Notes: a model not told the origin generated them from the sequence alone. A stretch of DNA of 64,000 nucleotides from Nocardia kruczakiae NBRC 101016 (GCF_001612965.1 NZ_BDBL01000018.1:56972-120971); one strand, 5' to 3'; positions 8,578-17,044 are shown, counted from the first letter of the stretch. A program made the numbers and translations.

Positions 8578-9531
8578 GTGAGCACACAGGGAGCATCCGC
8601 AGTCGGCTTGGCGACGGTGACCGCGAACGGGACGGTCCTCGACACCTGGTACCCGTATCCGGAACTGGGCACGTTCGAGACGTCGGAGACCACGCGGCTG
8701 AGCCCGGCCGACGCCGAGTACGCACGCTTCGCCGATCTGGTCGGCCCCGACGAGGCCCGCCGGGTCGAGGTCGTCGCGGTGCGCACCACGATCGCGGACC
8801 TGTCGGCGCCGCCGATCGACACCCACGACGAATATCTGCGCCTGCACCTGCTCTCCCACCGCCTGGTCCGGCCGCACGGACTCAGCTTGGAGGGGCAGTT
8901 CGGGCTGCTGGCCAACGTGGTGTGGACCAATCACGGCCCGTGTGCGGTCGAGGACTTCGAGCTGGTGCGCGCGAAGTTGCGCGCCCGCGGTCCGGTCACC
9001 GTCTACGGCGTCGACAAATTCCCCCGCATGGTCGATTACGTGCTGCCCGCCGGCGTCCGCATCGCCGACGCGGATCGGGTGCGGCTGGGCGCACATCTGG
9101 CCGAGGGCACCACGGTCATGCACGAGGGTTTCGTGAACTTCAACGCCGGCACCCTCGGCGCCTCCATGGTCGAGGGCCGCATCTCGGCCGGTGTGGTGGT
9201 CGGCGACGGTTCCGATGTCGGCGGCGGCGCGTCCATCATGGGCACTCTGTCCGGTGGCGGTAAGCAGGTCATCTCGATCGGCGAGCGCTGCCTGCTCGGC
9301 GCCAACGCCGGCCTGGGCATCTCGCTGGGTGACGATTGCGTCGTCGAGGCCGGCCTCTACGTCACCGCCGGCACCAAGGTCGCCCTCCCGGACGGCCGCA
9401 CCATCAAGGCCGCCGAACTCTCCGGCCAGTCGAACCTGCTGTTCCGCCGCAACTCGCTGACCGGCAGCGTCGAGGTGGTCGCCCGCAAGGGCACCGGCAT
9501 CGAACTCAACGCCGCCCTGCACGCGAACTGA
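8578..9531 (+). CDS. dapD: Tetrahydrodipicolinate N-succinyltransferase
   Basis: 317-residue actinobacterial-type DapD, which transfers succinyl from succinyl-CoA to tetrahydrodipicolinate. The C-terminal half shows the left-handed beta-helix hexapeptide pattern ([19 protein letters not shown], then [20 protein letters not shown]), and [18 protein letters not shown] lies just before the helix. The length and the N-terminal domain match Rv1201c and differ from the shorter enterobacterial DapD. The start is GTG at 8578. With dapE (divergent) and dapC (20388-19279) the window holds three steps of the succinylase branch of DAP synthesis. The gene ends 10 bp before a strong terminator. Confidence 0.95.
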   Translation: MSTQGASAVGLATVTANGTVLDTWYPYPELGTFETSETTRLSPADAEYARFADLVGPDEARRVEVVAVRTTIADLSAPPIDTHDEYLRLHLLSHRLVRPHGLSLEGQFGLLANVVWTNHGPCAVEDFELVRAKLRARGPVTVYGVDKFPRMVDYVLPAGVRIADADRVRLGAHLAEGTTVMHEGFVNFNAGTLGASMVEGRISAGVVVGDGSDVGGGASIMGTLSGGGKQVISIGERCLLGANAGLGISLGDDCVVEAGLYVTAGTKVALPDGRTIKAAELSGQSNLLFRRNSLTGSVEVVARKGTGIELNAALHAN

Positions 9532-9540
9532 CAACGCACG

Positions 9541-9577
9541 AAACGCCCCTTCCGTCTCGGAACGGAAGGGGCGTTTT
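9541..9577. terminator. Strong bidirectional terminator between dapD and the PPOX gene
   Basis: A perfect 15-bp stem (9541-9555 pairs with 9562-9576) with a 6-nt loop CTCGGA. The arms end in AAA on the left and TTT on the right followed by another T, so it can act as an intrinsic terminator in both directions for the convergent genes dapD and PPOX. Confidence 0.92.
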
Positions 9578-9591
9578 CATGTCGTGCGGAC

Positions 9592-9963
9592 CTAGTCGAT
9601 TCCGAAGGCCAGCACGCGCTGCGGGGTGATGCGGATCAACTCGCGCGAGCCGCCGTCGAGGTAGGTGTCCACATCTCGCAAAGCCTGTGCCACGCCGCGG
9701 ATTTCGAGGCAGCGCACCTGCCACGGGTTCACCGAGGCGATATCGTCGACGACGAAGGCGACCCGCTCCTCCTTGACGAGGTTGCGGAACTTCTGCGAGG
9801 CGCCCATGTTGTGGCCCGCGATATCGATGGTGCCGAGGGCTTCGTTGTAGCGGAAACCCACCGGATTGTTCTGCGGCGATCCGTCCGGGCGGATGGTGGC
9901 CAGCCGACCCAGGCGTTGGCCCGCCAGATACTCGATCTGGGCTGCAGACAGCGTTGCGATCAT
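9592..9963 (-). CDS. PPOX-class F420-dependent oxidoreductase-like protein
   Basis: 123-residue split-beta-barrel flavin-binding protein of the pyridoxamine-phosphate-oxidase superfamily. Motifs are GRLATIRPDGSPQNNPVGF, IDIAGHNMGASQKFRNL, VAFVVDD and WQVRCLEIRGVA; this composition resembles the actinobacterial F420-binding PPOX subgroup (TIGR03618-like). Cofactor preference cannot be proven from sequence, but fbiC in the same window shows that the host makes F420. The ATG at 9963 follows a TAAGGT -10 by 6 nt. The gene converges with dapD at the shared terminator. Its substrate is unknown. Confidence 0.8.
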   Translation of the reverse strand: MIATLSAAQIEYLAGQRLGRLATIRPDGSPQNNPVGFRYNEALGTIDIAGHNMGASQKFRNLVKEERVAFVVDDIASVNPWQVRCLEIRGVAQALRDVDTYLDGGSRELIRITPQRVLAFGID

Positions 9964-9969
9964 GCGCCG

Positions 9970-9975
9970 ACCTTA
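9970..9975 (-). promoter_or_regulatory. Leaderless -10 (TAAGGT) for the PPOX gene
   Basis: Minus-strand TAAGGT, 6 nt before the ATG at 9963, with no Shine-Dalgarno sequence. Confidence 0.45.
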
Positions 9976-10031
9976 GAACCTCGAGTGTGGTACAGGTCAA
10001 CCCGGCACGTTCCCGGCACCGGATCGATACG

Positions 10032-11456
10032 TCAGCGCAGCAGCTTCTTCTGCACCTTGCCCATCGCGTTGCGCGGCAATTCGGTCACCATCAGCACCTC
10101 ACGCGGGCGTTTGTGCGCCGAAAGCTGCTGGGCGACGAAGTCGACGAGTTCGCGCTCGGAGATCGCGGTGTCGGGTCGCGGCACGACGTAGGCCCGGATG
10201 CGCTGCCCCAGATCCGCATCCTCGATCCCGACCACGGCGACCTCGGCCACACTCGGGTGCCCGAGCAGGCAGGTTTCGACCTCCCCGGCCCCGACGCGAT
10301 ACCCACCGGATTTGATCAGATCCACCGATTCGCGCCCGACGATGCGATGGAATCCCTCGGCGTCGATCGCGGCCACATCGCCGGTGACGAACCAGCCGTC
10401 CTCGGTCCAGCTCTCGGCGGTGGCCTCCGGCCGGCCGAGATAGCCGTCGAACAGCATGGGCCCGCGCACCTGCAGTCCGCCGATACTCTCGCCGTCGTGC
10501 GGAACCGGCGCCCCCGCCTCGTCGCGCAACCGGGTCTGCACGCCCGCCACCGGCAGGCCGACCCAGCCCGGCCGGCGTTCGCCGTCGGCCCGGGTGGACA
10601 GGGTGATCATGGTTTCGCTCATACCGTAGCGTTCCACCGGCGCCTGCCCGGTCAGCTCGCGCAGCCGTTCGAAGACCGGAACCGGCAGCGGCGCACTACC
10701 GGAGACCAGGAGCCGGGCGTTCGCCAATTCCTTTGCGGCATCGGAATCTTCGGCGATACGCGACCAGACCGTCGGCACGCCGAAGTACATGGTGCCACCT
10801 GCCGCGGCATAGGCGGCCGGAGTCGGTTTACCGGTGTGCACGAGCGGGCTGCCGATCCGCAGCGGCCCCAGCACACCGAGGATCAAACCGTGCACATGGA
10901 ACAGCGGAAGCCCGTGTACCAGAACATCTTTCGAGGTCCACGACCACGCCTCGAACAGGGCGTCGAGACCGGACGCGATGGCGCCGCGACTGAGCACGAC
11001 CCCCTTGGGCGCCCCCGTGGTCCCCGAGGTGTAGAGGATGAAAGCCGTTGTGTTCGCGGCAGGTTCGGGATGGCTGTGCCACGAACGGGCGTGTTTGCGC
11101 ACCGGGATCACCGGCAGCGTGGGATTTTCCGGCGCCGCACCGAGCCAGGCCCGCGCCCCGGAATCGGCGAGGATGTGGTCCAGTTCGGCCGATCCGGCGT
11201 CCGGCGGCACCGGCACGGCGGCGACACCGGCGATCAGGCAGCCGAGGATGCCCAGCACGGTGGTGGCGGTCGGGCGGGCGAGAATCGCGACGCGCCCGGC
11301 CCCGGCGATCCGTTCGGCCACCGAGGTCGCGGCGCCGACCAGATCGCTGCGCGAGAGCGTCTCACCGTCGATGGTGACCGCGTCGGGAATGTCGTATCCG
11401 GCGGCCACGGCGGCCGGATTCAGCGAGGGCAACAGCGGCAGCGAACCGTAGGACAT
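10032..11456 (-). CDS. AMP-forming acyl-CoA ligase, FadD36/malonyl-CoA-synthetase-like
   Basis: 474 residues of the ANL superfamily. The P-loop ILYTSGTTGAPKGV, the A5-type motif VERYGMSETM, WFVTGDVA, RESVDLIKSGGYRVGAGEVE and the C-terminal catalytic Lys in LPRNAMGKVQKKLL are all present, so the enzyme should be active. Its short length and the DLIKSGGYRVGA segment resemble MatB-type malonyl-CoA synthetases and Rv1193 (FadD36), which lies at the matching place in M. tuberculosis. The substrate is inferred only. The ATG at 11456 follows a TAGGTT -10 by 6 nt. The gene is divergent from an MpaB-family gene. Confidence 0.85.
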   Translation of the reverse strand: MSYGSLPLLPSLNPAAVAAGYDIPDAVTIDGETLSRSDLVGAATSVAERIAGAGRVAILARPTATTVLGILGCLIAGVAAVPVPPDAGSAELDHILADSGARAWLGAAPENPTLPVIPVRKHARSWHSHPEPAANTTAFILYTSGTTGAPKGVVLSRGAIASGLDALFEAWSWTSKDVLVHGLPLFHVHGLILGVLGPLRIGSPLVHTGKPTPAAYAAAGGTMYFGVPTVWSRIAEDSDAAKELANARLLVSGSAPLPVPVFERLRELTGQAPVERYGMSETMITLSTRADGERRPGWVGLPVAGVQTRLRDEAGAPVPHDGESIGGLQVRGPMLFDGYLGRPEATAESWTEDGWFVTGDVAAIDAEGFHRIVGRESVDLIKSGGYRVGAGEVETCLLGHPSVAEVAVVGIEDADLGQRIRAYVVPRPDTAISERELVDFVAQQLSAHKRPREVLMVTELPRNAMGKVQKKLLR

Positions 11457-11462
11457 CGCGCC

Positions 11463-11468
11463 AACCTA
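11463..11468 (-). promoter_or_regulatory. Leaderless -10 (TAGGTT) for the acyl-CoA ligase
   Basis: Minus-strand TAGGTT, 6 nt before the ATG at 11456. The rest of the 151-bp divergent region up to 11608 holds no obvious operator. Confidence 0.45.
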
Positions 11469-11607
11469 TCAATCCGGCGCCACCGGCACTCCTCCCTGTC
11501 GACGGGCCGATTGCGAATTCGTCTCGTCGTCGTGCGGCCGTTGACAGCGCAGTGAGGTGGTGAGACTGTCGAGGTGCAGCCTTCTCACGCGGAGATGGGG
11601 GTCGACG

Positions 11608-12456
11608 ATGACCACGTCCATTCGCACGTCGCCCGGGCAACCGGTCGCCGAATACGATGTCGCCGCCCACCTGGACGGCTCGGCCGCCTTCTTCGGCGCC
11701 GCGGCCAATGTCATCATGCAGCTCTCGCTCCCACCCGTCGGCTACGGCGTGGTGGAGAGCACCGTCGACAGCGGCAAGGTGATGCTCCATCCGGTCAAAC
11801 GCACCCGCACCACGCTGACCTACCTCGCCGTGGCCATGCTGGGCAGCGACGACGAGCGCGCCGCCTATCGCGCGGCGGTGAACTGGCAGCATCGCCAGGT
11901 TCGCTCCACCGCGCAGAGCCCGGTCAAGTACAACGCCTTCGATCCGAAGCTGCAGCTGTGGGTGGCGGCCTGCCTGTACTGGGGTTCACGCGACCTCTAC
12001 GAGCGCATGCACGGCCCGATGCCCGAGGACGATGCCGAGGCCTTCTACCGCCACGCCGCCCGGTTCGGGACCACCCTGCAGATGCCGCAGGCGATGTGGC
12101 CGGCCGACCGCGCCGCCTTCGACGCCTACTGGAACCGGCAACTCGCCGAGGTCCACATCGATCCGACGATCCGCGCGTACTTCGACGACCTGGTGGACCT
12201 GAAGATGTTCCCGCCGCCGATTCGCCTGGCGTTCGGACGATTCCACCGCTGGGTGGTCGCCGGGTTGCTGCCGCCGAACCTCCGCGCGCAGATGGAGATG
12301 CCGTGGACCGAATCCGACGACCGCCGCCTAGCGCGGCTGCTACACGCGGTCGGTGCGGTGGAAGACCGAGTTCCCAAGCAGCTCAAGATGTTTCCGGTCA
12401 ACGCCTACATGCTCGACATGAGGGTCCGACGGCGTTTGGGACTGCGGCTGGTATGA
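11608..12456 (+). CDS. MpaB/DUF2236-family putative haem oxygenase, paralog 1
   Basis: 282 residues of the DUF2236 family, which contains MpaB and latex-clearing protein (Lcp), b-type haem oxygenases; whether this member binds haem is inference. Conserved blocks shared almost word for word with paralog 2 (15171-16037) are [42 protein letters not shown] and GRFHR near residue 212. It has no signal peptide, so it is cytoplasmic or membrane-associated. The ATG at 11608 is chosen because GGAGATGGGGG precedes it; an earlier in-frame ATG lacks a ribosome binding site and adds low-quality sequence. A hairpin follows the stop codon. Confidence 0.82.
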   Translation: MTTSIRTSPGQPVAEYDVAAHLDGSAAFFGAAANVIMQLSLPPVGYGVVESTVDSGKVMLHPVKRTRTTLTYLAVAMLGSDDERAAYRAAVNWQHRQVRSTAQSPVKYNAFDPKLQLWVAACLYWGSRDLYERMHGPMPEDDAEAFYRHAARFGTTLQMPQAMWPADRAAFDAYWNRQLAEVHIDPTIRAYFDDLVDLKMFPPPIRLAFGRFHRWVVAGLLPPNLRAQMEMPWTESDDRRLARLLHAVGAVEDRVPKQLKMFPVNAYMLDMRVRRRLGLRLV

Positions 12457-12492
12457 GGCCACACGGAATACCTCGATCCCCGAGGTGTGGCC
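12457..12492 (+). terminator. Hairpin terminator after MpaB paralog 1
   Basis: GGCCACAC (12457-12464) pairs with GTGTGGCC (12485-12492), and a second CCTCG/CGAGG stem lies inside the loop. It begins directly after the stop codon and has no U-tract, as is common in actinobacteria. Confidence 0.55.
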
Positions 12493-12650
12493 GACGACCT
12501 TCCCGATCCGTCGATCAACGGAACTCTGATCACGGACACCGCGCTGAGAGCGCGGCGCCTCGAGAATCGTGGCCAACCAGCCAACCTGTGGCAAGAATTT
12601 CGAGATGTGGCCACGACTCCCGAGCCCCTGCAGTCGGCGACCTGTGATCG
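12493..12650. other. Intergenic region with a long-range inverted repeat
   Basis: Non-coding on both strands as far as I can judge. CGTGGCCA at 12569-12576 and its reverse complement TGGCCACG at 12608-12615 could form a stem with a 31-nt loop. The TGTGGCC motif also occurs in the neighbouring terminator. Function unknown; possibly an extra terminator for the convergent DUF397 gene. Confidence 0.35.
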
Positions 12651-12869
12651 CTATGCCTGGTCGAACTCGCCGTCCTTCGCGCCGACGATGAACGCCCGCC
12701 ACTCACCGGGGGTGAAGACGAGCGCCGGCCTGGTGCGGTCCTTGCTGTCCCGCACGCCTACAAGGCCACCATCCAGGAACGCTACCTCCACGCACTCCTT
12801 TCCACCCGAAGTGCGACTGCTGGTGAACCACTGGGCATCCGACAGGTCGACGTCGTACTTACCACTCAC
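12651..12869 (-). CDS. DUF397 protein, partner of the XRE regulator
   Basis: 72-residue DUF397 protein; the family signature is visible as WFTSSRTSGGKECVEVAFLDGG, VGVRDSKD and FTPGEWRAFI. Its ATG overlaps the stop of the XRE/DUF5753 regulator by 4 bp (ATGA), so the two are translationally coupled. Such XRE+DUF397 pairs occur in many copies in actinobacteria (for example WhiJ-type sets in Streptomyces) and have been proposed to act as regulator plus modulator, in some cases toxin-antitoxin-like. The exact role here is unknown. Confidence 0.9.
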   Translation of the reverse strand: MSGKYDVDLSDAQWFTSSRTSGGKECVEVAFLDGGLVGVRDSKDRTRPALVFTPGEWRAFIVGAKDGEFDQA

Positions 12870-13750
12870 GTTGCGAACTCCCTTGCTGTCCGGCGAAGCA
12901 GGTCCCTGCTCGCCTGCTCATCCAGGGTGGCCCGCTGGATGCCCTGATACGCCTCAGTGTAGTGACGCACGTCGGCCGGTTTCTCGAGATACAAGTCGCC
13001 CGTTGGATGTTCGAGATAGACGATCGGCGGCTCGAGCAGATTGCCCTTGCCGTCGTTGCCGAACTCGAGAATGATGAACTGGCTGTATATCTGACCGAGT
13101 GGAATGCCCACCGAGAACGGCAGTATTCGCAGCGAAACATTCGGCATCGTGCTGACGTCGGCCAACCGCTTCATCTGGGCCGCAAACACGCGTCGTCCGC
13201 CAACGGCGCGACGAAGAGCCGCTTCCCCCAGCACAATCCGAAGTTCCGCGGGGCCACGGCGCCGGGTGATGAGCGACTGCCTGCGCATTCGCATGTGCAC
13301 CCGCTGCGCGACCTCCTCCGGCGTGGCGTCGGGAAAGACCTCACGCGTCAACACCGCTGCGTAATCCGGAGTCTGAAGCAAACCCATCACCGCATCCGGC
13401 GAGTAGACCACCAACCGCTCCGCCGCCGCCTCGAGCCCCATGTACACATCGAAGTCCTGCGGGATCACGTCGTCGTACTCGTGCCACCAATTCTGCGCAT
13501 TCGCTTGCTGCGCAAGGCCTTCCAGCGCTGCCGTCATGGTCTCGTCCGCGCCGAGGACTGCGCAGATTTCGCGAATGTCCGCAGTCCGGAGTTTGGCCGG
13601 GAAGCGGCCGTGTTCGTAGCGCTGGACCGTGCTCGCGCTGATCTCGGCCTTCTGCGCAACCTCGTGCAGCGTCATCCCGGTCTGTGATCGCAGGTCGCGA
13701 AGGTATCGGCCGAGTTGCCGCCTGGGTACCGTACTGCCGGATTCTGACAT
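12866..13750 (-). CDS. XRE-family regulator with DUF5753 domain
   Basis: 294 residues. An N-terminal lambda-repressor-like HTH at about 10-70 (LGRYLRDLRSQTGMTLHEVA, then ISASTVQRYEHGRFPAKLRT) is followed by a DUF5753 domain (YSPDAVMGLLQTPDYAAVLT, ELRIVLGEAALRRAVGG, FIILEF, VYLEHPTGDLYLE). The start is ATG at 13750 because AAGGAGAT lies 8 nt upstream; the earlier in-frame ATG at 13858 has no ribosome binding site. A perfect palindrome CGGTCCGGACCG 34 bp upstream may be an autoregulatory operator. It is coupled to the DUF397 gene. Confidence 0.9.
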   Translation of the reverse strand: MSESGSTVPRRQLGRYLRDLRSQTGMTLHEVAQKAEISASTVQRYEHGRFPAKLRTADIREICAVLGADETMTAALEGLAQQANAQNWWHEYDDVIPQDFDVYMGLEAAAERLVVYSPDAVMGLLQTPDYAAVLTREVFPDATPEEVAQRVHMRMRRQSLITRRRGPAELRIVLGEAALRRAVGGRRVFAAQMKRLADVSTMPNVSLRILPFSVGIPLGQIYSQFIILEFGNDGKGNLLEPPIVYLEHPTGDLYLEKPADVRHYTEAYQGIQRATLDEQASRDLLRRTAREFAT

Positions 13751-13783
13751 GTCGACTATCTCCTTCTCGGGTTCGAGGAGCTT

Positions 13784-13795
13784 CGGTCCGGACCG
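13784..13795. promoter_or_regulatory. Perfect 12-bp palindrome upstream of the XRE gene
   Basis: CGGTCCGGACCG reads identically on both strands and lies 34-45 bp upstream of the XRE start at 13750. Candidate operator for autoregulation; inferred from position and symmetry only. Confidence 0.35.
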
Positions 13796-14152
13796 GACTC
13801 GTCCCGGGTTCTTGGGAATCGTGCAGGCGATACGCCCAAGTACCCCCGGGGAATTCATCTCCGCCGGGCCCCACAGCTCGATCGTGATCTCCTGTGCGCG
13901 CTCACCCGGCAGCCCCCTGGGTGCGGTCCGGCCCTATGAACCGGTACGCGGCGTGGCACCGCCGCGGAGATCTGAGAGGTCACGAAGACAGCGATGGAAC
14001 GGCAGATCAATGCGTCGAGCGAATGCTATAGCACCGAGATACTCGGCACCCGATACCTCAGTCTAGCACTCGCACAACAGCTTTCACCGACAAATCATCC
14101 CGAAGCCCTTGCGGCAGAACCGATATCACCACGGCCCGACGAGCCGGACCTC
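13796..14152. other. Divergent control region before the small ORF
   Basis: About 360 bp separate the XRE operator from the likely start of the small plus-strand gene. The part 13990-14110 is clearly richer in A+T than its surroundings and includes GCTATAGC and two GATAC words; it probably holds promoters. The frame at 13994-14152 is open but its third codon positions are A/T-rich, unlike coding DNA in this genome. Confidence 0.35.
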
Positions 14153-14335
14153 ATGGTGTCGATCCACCTCACCGCAAACAGTCCACACCCGCTCACTTTC
14201 GTGGCCTGCGAATCGGCCGCCCGCCGGTTCGCCGATCACTGGCGCAGATACGGGCGCTGCGGCAACGTCGAATTCGCACCACCCGACGGGCGCTGCGGTC
14301 GGCTTCCGTGCGAGCGCCTGTGGCTGTTGCCGTGA
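14153..14335 (+). CDS. Small hypothetical protein beside the XRE/DUF397 pair
   Basis: 60 residues if started at ATG 14153 (MVSIHLTANSPH); the frame is open from 13994, giving 113 residues, but only the part after 14153 shows the strong G/C preference at third positions typical of real genes here. It contains four Cys (ACESAARR, GRCGNVE, GRCGRLPCERLW). I do not recognise a family. Its place, transcribed away from an XRE/DUF397 pair, is like the third member of WhiJ-type sets. No convincing Shine-Dalgarno sequence is seen. Confidence 0.45.
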   Translation: MVSIHLTANSPHPLTFVACESAARRFADHWRRYGRCGNVEFAPPDGRCGRLPCERLWLLP

Positions 14336-14359
14336 CGGCCTTCTACGGGATCGGCGACG

Positions 14360-15004
14360 TCAGGGAATCCGGAAACCGGGGACCACGTGGTCGCGGGCGA
14401 ACTGCCGGCAGGCGGCCTCGTCGTCCACCGGGATCAGCGTCTGCGGAGTCAGCGCGAGTGAGAGCGCGTTGCGGGCGACCAGTTCGGCCAGCGGCATCGG
14501 ATCGTACTGCGGCAGTTTGCCTTCCGTCTGCAGGCGGGTGATGAATTCGGCGACGTAGTCGCGCCCCAACTCGATCACCGGCGCGCCCTGCACGGTGAGA
14601 TAGGGCAGTACGACCTCCGGTTCGGTGGTCAGCAGCCGGTCCAGCAGTTTGTTGCCACGCAACCCGTCCAGGAAGGCGACGAACAGTTCGACGATCTGAT
14701 CCTCGGCGCTGGCGTCGCGATCGATCTGACGCTGCACCGCGGCGTCGACCTGTTCCACGAACTGGCGCGCCTGCCACAGCCCGACGGCCTGAATCAGATC
14801 GGATTTACCGGCGAAGCGCCGATACAGCGTCGCCAGCGACAGCCGCCCGCGCCGCGCGACCTCGACCATGCTGGTGCGTTTGATGCCGAAATCCAGGAAG
14901 GCCAGCAGCGCCGCGTCGAGTACCGTGGTCTGATTGCGGTCCTCCGGACCCGCGCCGCGCACCAGCGGCAGGAGCCGAGTCGACAGTTTGGTCGATCCGG
15001 TCAT
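14360..15004 (-). CDS. TetR-family transcriptional regulator
   Basis: 214 residues. The N-terminal HTH is at about 25-70: VLDAALLAFLDFGIKRTSMV, then RRGRLSLATLYRRFAGKSDL. The ligand-binding C-terminal domain is variable. ATG at 15004 is preceded by GAAGGAGAGG; the 17-residue longer version lacks a ribosome binding site. The gene is divergent from MpaB paralog 2, and a good inverted repeat (15097-15125) lies between them, so it most likely represses itself and the oxygenase in response to an unknown hydrophobic ligand. Confidence 0.9.
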   Translation of the reverse strand: MTGSTKLSTRLLPLVRGAGPEDRNQTTVLDAALLAFLDFGIKRTSMVEVARRGRLSLATLYRRFAGKSDLIQAVGLWQARQFVEQVDAAVQRQIDRDASAEDQIVELFVAFLDGLRGNKLLDRLLTTEPEVVLPYLTVQGAPVIELGRDYVAEFITRLQTEGKLPQYDPMPLAELVARNALSLALTPQTLIPVDDEAACRQFARDHVVPGFRIP

Positions 15005-15096
15005 GGTCGTTCCTCTCCTTCGCCCGGGTCGCGGACACGGTGACGCTCTCATCATCCCATATGGTCAGCGGCCCTGATTGACATGATGCCACACCG

Positions 15097-15125
15097 ATGA
15101 GAAGGTTTATACGAAAGCTTCTCAT
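15097..15125. promoter_or_regulatory. Candidate TetR operator between tetR and MpaB paralog 2
   Basis: ATGAGAAG (15097-15104) and CTTCTCAT (15118-15125) are perfect inverted arms, extended inward by TTT/AAA after one mismatched pair, with a 5-bp centre ATACG. The A+T-rich element stands out against the GC-rich background, 45 bp upstream of the oxygenase start. Typical size and layout for a TetR operator. Confidence 0.65.
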
Positions 15126-15170
15126 ATTCTCTCGCCGATCCGGCGGGGAGGAACAGGAGACGAGTCGACG

Positions 15171-16037
15171 ATGACCGCCCCCCTGCGCGCGACCGACTAC
15201 GAGCCCGAGATTCCGGGCGACGAACTCACCCCGGAGACGGTGCGCGAACACATCGACGGCGTGGCCGCCTTCCTCGGCGGCGCCGCGAACGTGATCATGC
15301 AGCTCAGCCACCCGCCGGTCGGCTACGGCGTGCTGGAGAGCACGGTCGACAGCGGCAAGGTGACGCTGCACCCGCTCAAGCGCCTGCGCACCACGCTGAC
15401 CTATCTGGCCGTGGCGTGGCTGGGCAACGACGAGGACGTGCAGAGCTACCGGGAGGCGGTCAACGCCTCGCACCGCCCGGTGCATTCCGGGCCGAACAGC
15501 CCGGTCAAGTACAACGCGTTCGACCCCAAGTTGCAGCTGTGGGTGGCGGCCTGCCTGTACTGGGGCGTCGACGATCTGTACCAGCGCATGCGCGGACCGA
15601 TGGATCCCGAACTCGCCGAACGTTTCTACCGCTACAGCGTCCGGCTCGGCACCGGTCTGCAGATGCGTCCGGAGATGTGGCCGGCCGACCGGGACGCGTT
15701 CTACGCGTTCTGGGAGGAGAACCTGGCGACCAAGACCATCGACGAGCCGGTGCGTCGCTACTTCAACGATCTGATCGATCTGAAGATGCAACCGCGCCTG
15801 ATTCAGTTGCTGGCCGGGCGTTTTCACCGATTCACCGTGACCGCCCTGCTTCCGCAGCACCTGCGCGACGAGATGGGGATGCGCTGGACCGCACGCGACG
15901 AACGCCGGTTCCGGTTCATCCTGCGCTCGATCTCGGCGGTGTGGACCCGGATGCCCACGGTGATCCGGGTCTTCCCGTTCAACTTCTATCTCGCGGATAT
16001 GCGGCTACGCCGGCGCTTCGGCAGGCCGCTGGTCTGA
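15171..16037 (+). CDS. MpaB/DUF2236-family putative haem oxygenase, paralog 2
   Basis: 288 residues, highly similar to the protein at 11608-12456 over its full length (shared [51 protein letters not shown]). Family: DUF2236, including MpaB and the haem-dependent rubber oxygenase Lcp; substrate unknown. The start at ATG 15171 is supported by GGAGGAACAGGAG upstream. Control by the divergent TetR protein is inferred from the operator between them. The stop lies 1 bp from the stop of convergent pruB, with no terminator between. Confidence 0.83.
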   Translation: MTAPLRATDYEPEIPGDELTPETVREHIDGVAAFLGGAANVIMQLSHPPVGYGVLESTVDSGKVTLHPLKRLRTTLTYLAVAWLGNDEDVQSYREAVNASHRPVHSGPNSPVKYNAFDPKLQLWVAACLYWGVDDLYQRMRGPMDPELAERFYRYSVRLGTGLQMRPEMWPADRDAFYAFWEENLATKTIDEPVRRYFNDLIDLKMQPRLIQLLAGRFHRFTVTALLPQHLRDEMGMRWTARDERRFRFILRSISAVWTRMPTVIRVFPFNFYLADMRLRRRFGRPLV

Positions 16038-16038
16038 T

Positions 16039-17007
16039 TCAGCGCTCGGCGAGGGCGCGGAGGAAGAAGCCGAGGTTGGCCGGGCGTTCGGCCAACCGCC
16101 GCATCAGGTAGCCGTACCACTGGTTGCCATAGGGCACGTAGACCCGCACGGCGTGACCGGCCTCGGCGAGGCGCTGTTGTTCGATCGAGCGAATGCCGTA
16201 GAGCATCTGGAACTCGAAATCGCCCGGCGCGCGCCCGTTCCGAGCGGCCATGTCGTGCGCGGCGGCGATCATGACCGGGTCGTGGGTGGCGACCATCGGA
16301 TATCCCGAGCCGGCCATGAGCAGTTCCAGGCAGCGCAGATACGACTCGTCCACATCGGCGGTGCGCTGGTAGGCGACATACTCCGGTTCGCGATACGCGC
16401 CCTTGCACAACCGGATTCGCGCGCCCTCGGCCGCGGCGATGCGGCAGCGATCCTCGGCACGGCGCAGATAGGTCTGGGTGGCCACCGCCAGCCAGGGATA
16501 GTCGGCACGCACCAAGTGCACGGTCGACTCGGTGGTTTCGGTGGTGGTGTGATCCTCCGCGTCGACGGTGATCCACACCCCCGCCTGCTGCGCCCGCTCG
16601 CACAGCGTGTGCAGATTCGCGGTGGCGATCTCGGGGCCGTCGAGCCCCAGCGACTGACCCAGCGCGGAGAGTTTCACCGAAACCTCCACCGGTGCAACGG
16701 ATTGCACCGACCATGATCGATTCCATCGAGCCAGGAGATTCCATCGGGCCAGGTCGTCGATCAATGCCAGATACTCGGCGACCGCGTCGTCGGCCATCGA
16801 CCGCTCGGTCGTGTACTCACCGAGAAAGTCGACGCTCACCATCCGGCCGCTGTCCAGCAGTGCGGTGACGATCGGAGCGAGGTCGGTGCGCGTCTCACCG
16901 GCCACGAATCGATGCACGACCTCGGCGGTGACCGGAAAACCGGTGATCGCCCGCTTCATTCGCACCGAACCCGCGGCGGCGAGGATGGCGGGACGCAGCG
17001 GGTTCAT
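16039..17007 (-). CDS. pruB: Proline dehydrogenase (monofunctional)
   Basis: 322-residue FAD-dependent TIM-barrel enzyme oxidising L-proline to 1-pyrroline-5-carboxylate, likely at the membrane and coupled to quinones. Signatures: VSVKLSALGQSLG, ITVDAEDHTTTE, RIRLCKGAYREPEYVAYQ, MVATHDPVMIAAAH, FEFQMLYGIRS, and a C-terminal VRVYVPYGNQWYGYLMRRLAERP. It lies 37 bp downstream of pruA on the same strand, the same order as Rv1187 (rocA)-Rv1188, so the two proline catabolic steps are made from one operon. Confidence 0.95.
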   Translation of the reverse strand: MNPLRPAILAAAGSVRMKRAITGFPVTAEVVHRFVAGETRTDLAPIVTALLDSGRMVSVDFLGEYTTERSMADDAVAEYLALIDDLARWNLLARWNRSWSVQSVAPVEVSVKLSALGQSLGLDGPEIATANLHTLCERAQQAGVWITVDAEDHTTTETTESTVHLVRADYPWLAVATQTYLRRAEDRCRIAAAEGARIRLCKGAYREPEYVAYQRTADVDESYLRCLELLMAGSGYPMVATHDPVMIAAAHDMAARNGRAPGDFEFQMLYGIRSIEQQRLAEAGHAVRVYVPYGNQWYGYLMRRLAERPANLGFFLRALAER

Positions 17008-17044
17008 CGTCGCGCCCCGCCGGATGTGGCCACCGGTTCGCCGT

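Noticed and set aside
8188..9534. 448-residue minus-strand frame across dapD and dapE
   Set aside because: It covers dapD antisense and the dapE start; no family features.
13994..14152. Extension of the small ORF to 113 residues
   Set aside because: A/T-rich third positions and promoter-like words suggest non-coding DNA before ATG 14153.
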